Below the pieces are notes generated by a model, which had not been told where the DNA came from, did not search any database, and worked only from the letters and a program-made list of their open reading frames with translations. A stretch of DNA of 64,000 bases from Flavobacterium sp. 270 (GTDB lineage Bacteria > Bacteroidota > Bacteroidia > Flavobacteriales > Flavobacteriaceae): positions 992,001 through 1,056,000 of the forward strand of contig NZ_SODM01000001.1 in NCBI RefSeq assembly GCF_004368785.1, in the 5' to 3' direction. Positions 17,537 through 25,192 of this stretch are shown here, one piece after another. Every line of letters starts with the position of its first letter. The stretch's first letter is position 1. The translations under genes and the position numbers were made by a program.

Positions 17537-18508
17537 ATGAAAAACATTGCCATTATCATGGGCGGCTATTCCAGCGAATATAAAATTTCTTTAATCAGCG
17601 GAAACGTCGTGCATCAATATCTTGACAAAACAAAATACAACGGATTCCGAGTTCATATTTTTAAAGAAAAATGGGTTTATGTAGACGAAAATGATGCTGA
17701 ATTTGCTATTGATAAAAATGATTTTTCGATAACGGTAAACGGCCAAAAAATTACTTTCGACTGTGTTTTTAATGCGATTCACGGAACTCCGGGCGAAGAC
17801 GGATTAATGCAGGCTTATTTTGAATTACTTGGAATTCCGCAATCTTCATGTGATTATTACCAATCGGCTTTAACTTTTAATAAAAGAGATTTGCTTTCGG
17901 TTTTAAAACCTTACGGAATCAAAACGGCAATTTCATATTATTTAAATAAAGGTGATGTAATCAATACGGACGAAATTGTAAAAAAAGTTGGTCTGCCATG
18001 TTTCGTAAAACCAAACAAAGCAGGTTCAAGCTTCGGAATTTCAAAAGTAAAAACGGCTGCAGAATTGCCAATTGCAATTGAAGTTGCCTACAAAGAAGAC
18101 AACGAAATCATCATAGAAAGTTTCCTTGACGGAACTGAAGTTTCTGTTGGTGTAATCAATTATAAAGGAGAAATTATCGTATTGCCAATTACAGAAATTG
18201 TATCAGACAATGATTTCTTTGATTACGAAGCCAAATACGAAGGAAAATCTCAAGAAATAACGCCGGCAAGAATCTCAGACGAGTTGACTCAAAAAGTTGG
18301 AGAAACTGCAAAACGTGCGTACGAAGTTCTTAAAATGAAAGGTTTTTCAAGAAGCGAATTCATTATTGTAGACAACGAACCGTATATGCTGGAAATGAAT
18401 ACAATTCCGGGATTAACTACAGAAAGTTTGATTCCACAGCAAGCAAAAGCAGCTGGAATTTCTTTGGAAGATTTATTTACCAATGCGATTGAGTTGGCGT
18501 TAGCTTAA
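17537..18508 (+). CDS. ddl: D-alanine--D-alanine ligase
   Basis: A 323-residue ATP-grasp ligase that joins two D-alanines for peptidoglycan precursors in the cytoplasm. Visible features are the N-terminal GGYSSEYKISL with the substrate-binding Glu, HGTPGEDG in place of the usual HGxxGEDG, the ATP-binding PCFVKPNKAGSSFGISKV, the MKGFSRSEFII strand and the metal-binding EMNTIPGLT. Length and order are normal for Ddl. It diverges from the PASTA-rluD pair and ends in a terminator built from the 8-nt repeat. Confidence 0.96.
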   Translation: MKNIAIIMGGYSSEYKISLISGNVVHQYLDKTKYNGFRVHIFKEKWVYVDENDAEFAIDKNDFSITVNGQKITFDCVFNAIHGTPGEDGLMQAYFELLGIPQSSCDYYQSALTFNKRDLLSVLKPYGIKTAISYYLNKGDVINTDEIVKKVGLPCFVKPNKAGSSFGISKVKTAAELPIAIEVAYKEDNEIIIESFLDGTEVSVGVINYKGEIIVLPITEIVSDNDFFDYEAKYEGKSQEITPARISDELTQKVGETAKRAYEVLKMKGFSRSEFIIVDNEPYMLEMNTIPGLTTESLIPQQAKAAGISLEDLFTNAIELALA

Positions 18509-18517
18509 ACAAAGCTG

Positions 18518-18549
18518 CTAAGATACTGAGGTGCTAAGATTCTAAGATT
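18518..18549. repeat. 8-nt-period tract (CTAAGNNN orientation)
   Basis: Four 8-mers: CTAAGATA CTGAGGTG CTAAGATT CTAAGATT. It forms an imperfect inverted pair with the tract at 18575-18614. Confidence 0.8.
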
Positions 18550-18564
18550 TTAGCACCTTTTTTT
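18529..18564 (+). terminator. ddl terminator made of repeat units
   Basis: AGGTGCTAA (18529-18537) and TTAGCACCT (18550-18558) pair, followed by a run of Ts. The left arm is part of the 8-nt-period tract. Confidence 0.75.
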
Positions 18565-18574
18565 ATTCAAAAAA

Positions 18575-18614
18575 CTTAGAAGCTTAGAAGTTCAGCACCT
18601 CAGAACCTTTAAAA
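18575..18614. repeat. 8-nt-period tract, five units
   Basis: CTTAGAAG CTTAGAAG TTCAGCAC CTCAGAAC CTTTAAAA: five units in exact 8-nt register. Confidence 0.85.
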
Positions 18615-18685
18615 AAAATCTATCATAATTTCCAGAAAAAAATAATTCTAAACATGGAAATTTAAATACAATTGTGCTTTAAAAA

Positions 18686-18725
18686 CTTAGTAACTTAGTT
18701 TCTCAGAACTTTAGCACCTCAAAAA
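18686..18725. repeat. 8-nt-period tract abutting a start codon
   Basis: CTTAGTAA CTTAGTTT CTCAGAAC TTTAGCAC CTCAAAAA: five units in register, ending one base before the ATG at 18727 of the DUF421 gene. Confidence 0.85.
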
Positions 18726-18726
18726 A

Positions 18727-19419
18727 ATGAAACAAATTTTCGAATGGGAAAGACTTCTTTTTAATAATCTCCCACAGAATTTTCTGCTGGAAGTAATATT
18801 TCGTTCTACAGTTATGTTTATCATTTTACTGCTGACACTAAAAATGGCAGGAAAACGAGGCGTAAAACAACTTTCTATTTTCGAAACCGTAATTATAATT
18901 GCGCTTGGCTCTGCAGCCGGCGACCCGATGTTTTATGAAGACGTAGGTATTATTCCTGCTGCTGTAGTTTTTACTGTAATCATAATTTTATACCGTGCCG
19001 TAACCTGGCTTACAGGAAAAAGTAAAAAGTTTGAAGAATTTATAGAAGGAAAAACCGAATGTTTAATCAACGATGGTAAATTTTCGGTATCAACTTTCAA
19101 AAAAGAAAGTCTCGCCCAAGATGAATTTTTCACAGAACTCCGCATTAAATCAATCGAACATTTAGGTCAGGTAAAACATGCTTTTATAGAAACCAGCGGT
19201 GAAATCAGTGTCTTTTATTATGAAGACAAAGAAGTCGGATACGGTTTGCCTATTCTTCCGTCATTATTCAGTACAAAAAGTAAAATCATTCCAAATGATG
19301 GTATATATTCCTGCACCTTTTGCGGTCACACCACACAACAAAAAGCAGGAACAGCAAAATGCGATGTTTGTCATAAAGAAGAATGGGTTGTGTCTATAAA
19401 TACTTTGAGAATTACTTAA
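18727..19419 (+). CDS. DUF421 (YetF-like) membrane protein with C-terminal zinc ribbon
   Basis: A 230-residue protein. Residues about 20-100 hold three membrane segments with the family stretch LKMAGKRGVKQLSIFETVII, and residues about 105-180 form the DUF421 cytoplasmic domain (ECLINDGKFSVSTFKKESLAQDEFF). An extra C-terminal module carries C196-x2-C199 and C212-x2-C215, a rubredoxin-like zinc ribbon not normally part of YetF. The function of DUF421 proteins is not established; some are tied to spore or envelope physiology in other phyla. A shorter paralogue without the ribbon lies at 54601-55119. Confidence 0.82.
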   Translation: MKQIFEWERLLFNNLPQNFLLEVIFRSTVMFIILLLTLKMAGKRGVKQLSIFETVIIIALGSAAGDPMFYEDVGIIPAAVVFTVIIILYRAVTWLTGKSKKFEEFIEGKTECLINDGKFSVSTFKKESLAQDEFFTELRIKSIEHLGQVKHAFIETSGEISVFYYEDKEVGYGLPILPSLFSTKSKIIPNDGIYSCTFCGHTTQQKAGTAKCDVCHKEEWVVSINTLRIT

Positions 19420-19483
19420 ATAAAATTCAATGGCAATAGCAATATCAATCTCAAAAAATAATACAATAAAAAAGCTTTAGCAA

Positions 19484-19557
19484 CTTAGGAACTTTGTAAC
19501 TTTGATACTCTAAAAAACTTAGACTCTTAGTAACTCAGAACCTTAGAAACTTTAAAT
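19484..19557. repeat. 8-nt-period tract abutting coaD
   Basis: CTTAGGAA CTTTGTAA CTTTGATA CTCTAAAA, a two-base shift, then CTTAGACT CTTAGTAA CTCAGAAC CTTAGAAA CTTTAAAT; the tract ends two bases before the coaD ATG. Confidence 0.85.
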
Positions 19558-19559
19558 AA

Positions 19560-20018
19560 ATGCGCAAAGCCATATTTCCGGGATCATTTGATCCAATAAC
19601 ACTTGGTCATGAAGATATTATAAAAAGAGGAATTTCTCTTTTTGATGAAATCGTAATTGCAATTGGTGTTAATGCCGAAAAAAAGTACATGTTTTCACTC
19701 GAAGAAAGAAAACGTTTTATTGAAGAAACCTTCAAAGATGAGCCAAAAATTTCTGTAATCACTTATGAAGGACTTACAATAGATTTAGCCAAAAAACAAA
19801 AAGCTCATTTTATTTTAAGAGGTCTTCGTAATCCAGCCGATTTCGAATTTGAAAAAGCCATTGCACATACTAACAGAAAACTTTCTAAAATAGAAACTGT
19901 ATTTCTTCTAACCGCTGCAAGCACTTCATTTATTAGTTCCAGCATTGTTCGTGATGTATTGCGAAATGGCGGTGAGTACGAAATGCTTGTTCCAGACGCT
20001 GTAAGGGTTCAGAAGTAA
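19560..20018 (+). CDS. coaD: phosphopantetheine adenylyltransferase
   Basis: A 152-residue nucleotidyltransferase of coenzyme A biosynthesis; it transfers AMP from ATP to 4'-phosphopantetheine. The N-terminal FPGSFDPITLGHEDI contains the T/HxGH nucleotide-binding motif (T14-L-G-H17), HFILRGLRNPADFEFE is the substrate-binding block, and ISSSIVRDV is the C-terminal signature. Length is typical. Its leader is almost entirely an 8-nt-period tract, an unusual 5' region for an essential gene. Confidence 0.95.
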   Translation: MRKAIFPGSFDPITLGHEDIIKRGISLFDEIVIAIGVNAEKKYMFSLEERKRFIEETFKDEPKISVITYEGLTIDLAKKQKAHFILRGLRNPADFEFEKAIAHTNRKLSKIETVFLLTAASTSFISSSIVRDVLRNGGEYEMLVPDAVRVQK

Positions 20019-20089
20019 AACAACTTGCATATAATTTGTAAACGAAGTTATTAATAAGTAATTTCGCGCTTTCAAATAATTACAAAAAA

Positions 20090-20668
20090 ATGAGCATAGA
20101 TAGAGAATTAAGCAAACGAAGCGGATCGAAATGTGAACTTTGCGGCGCAACAGAAAACCTAAAAGTATATACTGTTTTACCAACTCAAAAAGGCGGCATT
20201 GACGAAAGTGTATATGCGTGCAGCACTTGTGTTGACCAAATCGAAAATCCGGATAATGTAGATTTAAACCACTGGAGATGTCTAAACGACAGTATGTGGA
20301 ATGAAAACGTTGCCGTACAAGTTGTCGCTTGGCGTATGTTAAGCCGTTTGCGCGCTGCAGGTTGGCCTCAGGAATTGCTTGATATGATGTATTTAGACGA
20401 AGATACTTTGGCTTGGGCGCAAGCAACCGGCGAAGGCGAAGATGATGAAAACAAAATCATTCACCGCGACAGCAATGGTGTTATTTTAGAACATGGAGAT
20501 TCTGTTGTTTTAATCAAAGATCTTAAAGTAAAAGGATCAAGTATGGTTGCCAAACAAGGAACTGCAGTTCGTAACATTCGCTTAGATCACGAAAATGCAG
20601 AATACATAGAAGGAAAAGTAGACGGACAACAGATTGTGATTATTACACAATACGTGAAAAAAATATAG
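20090..20668 (+). CDS. PhnA-domain zinc-ribbon protein
   Basis: A 192-residue protein with an N-terminal zinc ribbon (C15-x2-C18 and C44-x2-C47) and a C-terminal PhnA domain (HRDSNGVILEHGDSVVLIKD, then LKVKGSSMVAKQGTAVRNIR) of SH3-like fold. Despite the name, PhnA proteins are not generally needed for phosphonate use and their role is unresolved. The middle part (about 60-125) is a flavobacterial extension rich in Trp and acidic residues. It converges with a secreted protein gene across a strong terminator. Confidence 0.85.
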   Translation: MSIDRELSKRSGSKCELCGATENLKVYTVLPTQKGGIDESVYACSTCVDQIENPDNVDLNHWRCLNDSMWNENVAVQVVAWRMLSRLRAAGWPQELLDMMYLDEDTLAWAQATGEGEDDENKIIHRDSNGVILEHGDSVVLIKDLKVKGSSMVAKQGTAVRNIRLDHENAEYIEGKVDGQQIVIITQYVKKI

Positions 20669-20690
20669 CTTTTTTTGAGGTTCAGAGAAG

Positions 20691-20772
20691 CAAAGGTACA
20701 GAGCAACAAAGTTTTCGAACTGGAAAACAAACCTATGAACCTTTGCTGCTTTGAACCTTTGGACCTTAAATA
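20691..20772. repeat. inverted pair of 8-nt-period tracts
   Basis: CAAAGGTA CAGAGCAA CAAAG at 20691-20711 faces CTATGAAC CTTTGCTG CTTTGAAC CTTTGGAC CTTAAATA at 20733-20772. The two arms are imperfect reverse complements, so the RNA could fold back. Confidence 0.8.
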
Positions 20773-20804
20773 AAAAAAGCTGTTCGATTAGAACAGCTTT
20801 TTTT
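20772..20804. terminator. bidirectional intrinsic terminator
   Basis: AAAAAAAGCTGTTC pairs with GAACAGCTTTTTTT over a five-base loop, between convergent genes phnA (+) and the secreted protein (-). Confidence 0.85.
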
Positions 20805-20830
20805 TATGATTAGAGATAATGTTAGAAAAA

Positions 20831-20862
20831 CTTTGTCTCTTTGTTGCTTTGAGGCTTTGACC
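20831..20862. repeat. 8-nt-period tract CTTTGNNN
   Basis: CTTTGTCT CTTTGTTG CTTTGAGG CTTTGACC: four perfect units in the 3' flank of the minus-strand secreted-protein gene. Confidence 0.85.
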
Positions 20863-20870
20863 CCAACAAA

Positions 20871-21314
20871 TTATTTTTGGAATAATTTATTGATTTGATC
20901 TTTTACGAATGGCTCAGAAACATTATTTGTTGCTGCGTCTCTTTCTTTACCAGAAACCATAAATTGTACAGTTGCTTTGTCTGGAACTACGTTTCCAGTG
21001 TAGTGCAACCAAATGTAGTTGTTAGGTAACTCTAATTTGATGTCGTACAAAGGCGTTGCTGAAAAACCATTTACAATAATGCTGTATAAAGAGTTGTAAG
21101 CATTGTCTAAGTTTTTAAATGAAAATTTTCTTAAAGTCGACTCATCATCACTTTGAACGATGGTGTAATACACAGTGTATTCGTCTCCAATTTTCTGAAT
21201 ATAATTGTTATTTACTTTTCCTAATTTCTCAACAGGAACCGTTTCAAGAACCTTAACTTGTGCAAAAGAAACAAAACTAAAAAACAATGCGGTAAGAGTA
21301 ATAATCTTTTTCAT
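20871..21314 (-). CDS. secreted protein of unknown function
   Basis: About 147 residues from the preferred ATG at 21314; the longer ORF adds 14 residues that would precede a good signal peptide (MKKIITLTALFFSFVSFAQ) and is unlikely. The mature part is about 128 residues, mostly predicted beta/alpha mixture with YTVYYTIVQSDDES and a C-terminal ATVQFMVSGKERD. I recognise no family with certainty. It is probably periplasmic and transcribed alone. Confidence 0.7.
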   Translation of the reverse strand: MKKIITLTALFFSFVSFAQVKVLETVPVEKLGKVNNNYIQKIGDEYTVYYTIVQSDDESTLRKFSFKNLDNAYNSLYSIIVNGFSATPLYDIKLELPNNYIWLHYTGNVVPDKATVQFMVSGKERDAATNNVSEPFVKDQINKLFQK

Positions 21315-21626
21315 ATGGTATTTGGGGTTTACTATTTTACGATCACAAAAAAACATAGAAATAATGAAAAAACACCCATCAAATCATTATTTTTTTAACA
21401 CAAAATTGTAAATTTTATTGACAATAGATTAAATTACTGAAAATCAATAAATTATAATTTTAAATTTAACATTATAATTCACATTAGATGTATTTTAAAG
21501 CATGCATCCTGAGCGTAGTCAAAGGGTACGAACTGTAAATATATCACAAACGTCCTTCGACTACGCTCAGGATGACAAACTATAAATCTATACTATCAAA
21601 AAAATCTAAAATCTTAAATCTTAAAT
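21315..21626. other. 312-base intergenic region
   Basis: It holds the upstream region of the 20871-21314 gene, an AT-rich stretch with no visible ORF (about 21360-21500), the inverted repeat at 21505-21574 and the beginning of a 7-nt-period tract at 21604. I see no RNA gene and no perfect -7 element for the minus-strand gene. Confidence 0.6.
21505..21574. repeat. 21-bp inverted repeat (CATCCTGAGCGTAGTC)
   Basis: The arm 21505-21525 pairs with 21554-21574 with a single mismatch. The arm is GC-richer than its surroundings. Related CCTGAGCGTAGTCGAAGG words are commonly seen dispersed in bacterial intergenic regions. Confidence 0.85.
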
Positions 21627-21631
21627 TTAGT
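21604..21631. repeat. 7-nt-period tract at helicase 3' end
   Basis: ATCTAAA ATCTTAA ATCTTAA ATTTAGT, four 7-mers; the last overlaps the stop codon of the minus-strand helicase gene. Confidence 0.6.
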
Positions 21632-22985
21632 ACTTATCTTTCTCTTCTTCTTTCTTAACAACATTGCGGGCAACTTCAATCTTAAACTTTTTGCCCTTCA
21701 TTTTTTCATCTTTAATATTTTTCAGTAAATCTTTTACTTTATTAAATTTTACCGCTGCAAAAGAGACAAAATCTTTAACTTCGATTAAACCAAGATCTTC
21801 TTTTTCTAATTTTCCTTTTTGAGAAAAGAAACCAACAATATCAAATTTATTCAATTTTGTTTTCTTTCCGCCACTAATATAAATGGTCTGATATTGAGGT
21901 GGTTTTGGCAATGAAGTTATATTATCTACATTTAAAACATCCATTTCGTAATCAACGTAATCCAATTTCTTTTCACTTTCGTGAATGATTAAATACGCCG
22001 TTCCAGATGCCTGCATACGCGCCGTACGTCCGTTACGATGAGTAAATTCGTCTTCTTTTAATGGTAAATGATAATGAATAACGTGTTTCATTTCCGGAAT
22101 ATCCAATCCACGTGCAGCCAAATCGGTAGTAATAAGATAACTCACACTTCCATTTCTAAACTGAATCAAAGCACGTTCACGCTCGTCCTGATCCATTCCA
22201 CCGTGATAATACACAGAGTAAATTCCTTTTTCGTTTAGTGTATCGCTAATACGTTCTGCAGCATCACGGTGATTACAAAATATAATTGCCGATTCTGATT
22301 TTAAAGAACAAATCAAATTAAACAAACTTGTCAATTTATCTTTCGCAGGAGAAACTACCATTTTCATTGTAAGATTGGTCTTTTCTTCTTCCTCTGGAAT
22401 AAAATCTAAAACTGTCGGATTTATGACTCTGGTATATTTTGGAATTTCAATATCTGAAGTCGCCGAAACCAAAACTCTTTTATTCAGTTTTGATAATTTT
22501 CCAATGATAAAAGACATTTGCTCATGAAAACCCAATTGCAAAGATTTGTCAAATTCATCCAGAATTAAAGTCTGAATTTTATCCAGTCTAAAAGTTCCTC
22601 TTTCGATATGATCGGCAATTCTACCCGGCGTTCCAATTAAAACCGCTGGCGGATTGCTTAAATTTTTAATTTCAGTATCTATAGAATGGCCTCCGTAACA
22701 GATATTTACTTTATAATCAGTTCCCATTTTTTTCCAAACCTGTTCAATCTGCAAACCTAATTCGCGTGATGGAACCAAAATTAAACATTGAACCGAAAGA
22801 ATTTCTGGCTGCAACAATTCTAAAATTGGCAATAAAAAGGCTAATGTTTTCCCAGATCCTGTCGGAGAAAGTAATAAAACATTATTGTCGTTAAGAATCG
22901 CATCTTTAGCAGCTTCCTGCATTTCGTTTAAGCTCTCAATGCCTAAATTCGAAAGTATATTGTTGGAATGGTGTTTTTTATTCAT
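21627..22985 (-). CDS. DEAD-box ATP-dependent RNA helicase, DbpA-like C-terminus
   Basis: A 452-residue helicase. Motif I SPTGSGKT (40-47), Ib TPGR, motif II DEFD (143-146, a variant of DEAD), motif III SAT (174-176), motif V RGLDIPE and motif VI HRNGRTAR (316-323) are all present in order. The C-terminal domain (about 375-448) resembles the DbpA RNA-binding domain, pointing to a role in ribosome assembly. The ATG at 22985 is preferred over an upstream one, because the 21 extra codons cover a palindrome and the perfect -7 element at 22990-22997. Confidence 0.9.
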   Translation of the reverse strand: MNKKHHSNNILSNLGIESLNEMQEAAKDAILNDNNVLLLSPTGSGKTLAFLLPILELLQPEILSVQCLILVPSRELGLQIEQVWKKMGTDYKVNICYGGHSIDTEIKNLSNPPAVLIGTPGRIADHIERGTFRLDKIQTLILDEFDKSLQLGFHEQMSFIIGKLSKLNKRVLVSATSDIEIPKYTRVINPTVLDFIPEEEEKTNLTMKMVVSPAKDKLTSLFNLICSLKSESAIIFCNHRDAAERISDTLNEKGIYSVYYHGGMDQDERERALIQFRNGSVSYLITTDLAARGLDIPEMKHVIHYHLPLKEDEFTHRNGRTARMQASGTAYLIIHESEKKLDYVDYEMDVLNVDNITSLPKPPQYQTIYISGGKKTKLNKFDIVGFFSQKGKLEKEDLGLIEVKDFVSFAAVKFNKVKDLLKNIKDEKMKGKKFKIEVARNVVKKEEEKDKY

Positions 22986-22989
22986 TTTG

Positions 22990-22997
22990 CAAAAGTA
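22990..22997 (-). promoter_or_regulatory. -7 element TACTTTTG, possible leaderless start
   Basis: On the minus strand a perfect TAnnTTTG ends four bases before the helicase ATG. Transcription would begin at or next to the start codon. Confidence 0.5.
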
Positions 22998-23011
22998 GAC
23001 AAAAAAGTTTT

Positions 23012-23044
23012 CTTTGTTTCTTTGTTTCTCCCGAAGCTTCGGGA
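23012..23044. repeat. short CTTTGTTT tract and 16-bp palindrome
   Basis: Two CTTTGTTT units (23012-23027) are followed by the perfect palindrome TCCCGAAGCTTCGGGA at 23029-23044, a relative of the element at 46-63. Confidence 0.7.
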
Positions 23045-23100
23045 TCACGTTGAAATACTGGTTTATTTCAACGCAAAAGTTTGAAAAGCTTTATAAATAT

Positions 23101-23185
23101 TTTGTTTCACGCAGATTTAAAAAGATTTAAGCAGATAAATAATTTATCAAATCTGCTCTAATCTGCAAGATCTGCGTGAAACAAA
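23101..23185. repeat. hairpin repeat with TTTCACGCAGAT arms, copy 1
   Basis: TTTGTTTCACGCAGAT (23101-23116) is the exact reverse complement of 23170-23185. The interior also pairs partly (GCAGAT / ATCTGC). A second copy with the same arms lies at 27116-27200. Confidence 0.9.
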
Positions 23186-23190
23186 AAAAC

Positions 23191-23198
23191 TATATTTG
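23191..23198 (+). promoter_or_regulatory. -7 element TATATTTG for M14 peptidase gene
   Basis: A perfect TAnnTTTG match 24 bases before the start codon and just after the hairpin repeat. Confidence 0.5.
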
Positions 23199-23221
23199 AA
23201 TTCTGTTTTAAATATCTATTC

Positions 23222-24949
23222 ATGAAACATTTTACTTTTCTTTTTTTACTTTTCTCGCTTACTACTTTCGCTCAAAACAACAAAAAATACGATACTTTTT
23301 TTGAGAAAGGAAACGGAAATCAAGCGGCAGATTATCAGGAAACCATAAATTATTATACCCTTTTAGCAAAGGATTTCCCGACGATTCAAATGGTAGAAAT
23401 GGGCTTAACAGATTCTGGATATCCGCTGCACATGATTACTTTTAATCCAGAGAAAGAATTCGACTTTAATAAAATTCAGAAAAATAAAGCCGTTTTATTC
23501 GTCAATAACGGAATCCACGCGGGCGAACCTGATGGAATTGACGCTACAATGCAATTGTTTAGAGATTTGGCTTTAGGAAAAATTAAAGCGCCAAAAAATA
23601 CCGTAATTGTTACGATTCCGGTTTATAATATTGGTGGCGCATTAAATCGAAACTCTACAACAAGGGCCAATCAGGACGGGCCGGAAGTTTATGGTTTTCG
23701 CGGAAATGCCAGAAATTATGATTTGAATCGAGATTTAATGAAATCAGATACTCAAAATACAAAAAGTTTTGTTGAGATCTTTCAGAAAATAAATGCCGAT
23801 GTTTTTATTGATAATCACGTAAGTAACGGTTCTGATTATCAATATAAACTGACTTACATCATGACGCAGCACAATAAACTGGGAACTGTTTTGGGTGATT
23901 TTATGAATACCGAAATGATGCCGGCTTTAGTAAAAGATCTTCAAAATAAAAAAATAGAAACTACGCCTTATGTAGATTCTTTTAAAGATACACCAGACAA
24001 AGGTTTTGGGCAATTTGTTGATAGTCCGCGATACACTACGGGATATACTTCGCTTTTTAATACGATTGGTTTTGTAGTCGAAACGCACATGTTGAAAAAA
24101 TATGCCGAACGTGTAAAAGTAACCTACGAATACATGAAATCGACAATTGATTTTATGGATGCTAATTATCAAAAAATTAAAGAGCTGAGAATTAAAAACC
24201 TTGAACAATATCAGCCGAAGAAAAAATACACTTTGCAATGGGAAATGGACAGTACTAAAACTACAAAATTCTCCTTTTTAGGTTACGAAGCAGGGTATAA
24301 AAAAAGCGAAGCCACAACCGGAAATCGTTTGTATTACGACAGAAGCAAACCGTATAAAAAAGACGTTCCGTATATAAAAGAATTCAAATCGGTTAAAGAA
24401 GTTGTCATTCCTACGGCTTATATAATTCCGCGTGGTTATTGGAATATTATAGAGCTTTTGAAGAATAACGGAATTACGTATTCTCAGCTTAAAAACGATA
24501 CCATTGTTGAGGTTGAAAGTTACAAAATTGCCGATTTTAAAACGGCTTCTTCAGCTTACGAAGGTCATTATATTCATAGAAACACAACTATAACTTCTAA
24601 AATAGTTAAAACCGCTTTTGCGAAAGGTCATTACATCGTTTCAACAAACCAAAAAGGTGTAAAATATCTCCTTGAAGCTTTTGAACCAGAAGGCGTTGAT
24701 TCGTTTTTTAACTGGAATTTCTTTGATGCAATTTTACAGCAAAAAGAACATTTTTCTGATTATGTTTTTGAAGATACGGCAGCAAAAATTTTAAAAGAAA
24801 ATCCAACTTTAAAAGCAGAATTAGATTCTAAAAGACAAAGTGATGCCGTTTTTGCAAAAGATCCTGAAGCGCAGTTAGAATGGATTTACAAGCATTCTGT
24901 TTATTATGAAAAGGCACATTTGCAGTATCCTGTTTATAGGGTTTTGTAG
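23222..24949 (+). CDS. exported M14-family zinc carboxypeptidase
   Basis: A 575-residue protein with a signal peptide (1-18, ending TFAQ). The M14 catalytic domain follows: H99 and E102 in GIHAGEPDG are zinc ligands and H199 in FIDNHVSNG is the third. NYDLNRDLMK corresponds to the substrate-carboxylate region. The C-terminal 200 residues form an extra beta-rich domain. Enzymes of this type remove C-terminal residues or cleave peptidoglycan/peptide amides outside the cytoplasm. Specificity is unknown. Transcribed alone. Confidence 0.9.
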   Translation: MKHFTFLFLLFSLTTFAQNNKKYDTFFEKGNGNQAADYQETINYYTLLAKDFPTIQMVEMGLTDSGYPLHMITFNPEKEFDFNKIQKNKAVLFVNNGIHAGEPDGIDATMQLFRDLALGKIKAPKNTVIVTIPVYNIGGALNRNSTTRANQDGPEVYGFRGNARNYDLNRDLMKSDTQNTKSFVEIFQKINADVFIDNHVSNGSDYQYKLTYIMTQHNKLGTVLGDFMNTEMMPALVKDLQNKKIETTPYVDSFKDTPDKGFGQFVDSPRYTTGYTSLFNTIGFVVETHMLKKYAERVKVTYEYMKSTIDFMDANYQKIKELRIKNLEQYQPKKKYTLQWEMDSTKTTKFSFLGYEAGYKKSEATTGNRLYYDRSKPYKKDVPYIKEFKSVKEVVIPTAYIIPRGYWNIIELLKNNGITYSQLKNDTIVEVESYKIADFKTASSAYEGHYIHRNTTITSKIVKTAFAKGHYIVSTNQKGVKYLLEAFEPEGVDSFFNWNFFDAILQQKEHFSDYVFEDTAAKILKENPTLKAELDSKRQSDAVFAKDPEAQLEWIYKHSVYYEKAHLQYPVYRVL

Positions 24950-25062
24950 TTTTTTTTTAACCGAAAGGTTTTTGGATTTTTGATTTGTAGATTGAAAGCT
25001 GTTGTACGAAGAGTAATAAATTTAATTTGCTTTATGGATTTCCATAATATATATTTATCAAT

Positions 25063-25157
25063 TGCTAGCGCGAGCGTCCCGCTCGTGCCCGCCATCTAAA
25101 TCAATAAAGATTCGCTAAATAATTGGAACGGGCACGAGCGGGACGCTCGCGCTAGCA
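25063..25157. repeat. GC-rich 29-bp perfect inverted repeat
   Basis: The arm 25063-25091 is the exact reverse complement of 25129-25157, with 37 AT-rich bases between. The arms (GCTAGCGCGAGCGTCCCGCT...) are far richer in GC than anything nearby and contain an internal GCGAGCGTCCCGCTCG near-palindrome. Confidence 0.9.
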
Positions 25158-25160
25158 GAT

Positions 25161-25188
25161 GGAATTTGGAATTTAAAAATTGGAATTT
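25161..25188. repeat. 7-nt-period tract GGAATTT
   Basis: GGAATTT GGAATTT AAAAATT GGAATTT, four 7-mers just before the stop of the NUDIX gene. The same word recurs at 26525-26553. Confidence 0.75.
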
Positions 25189-25192
25189 ATTA

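Noticed and set aside
18500..19560. CRISPR array as an explanation for the periodic tracts
   Set aside because: Period is 8 bases with no conserved repeat/unique spacer division, and no cas genes are present.
19926..20426. 166-residue minus-strand ORF across coaD and phnA
   Set aside because: It covers the intergenic region and parts of two certain genes on the other strand and shows no domain; a shadow.
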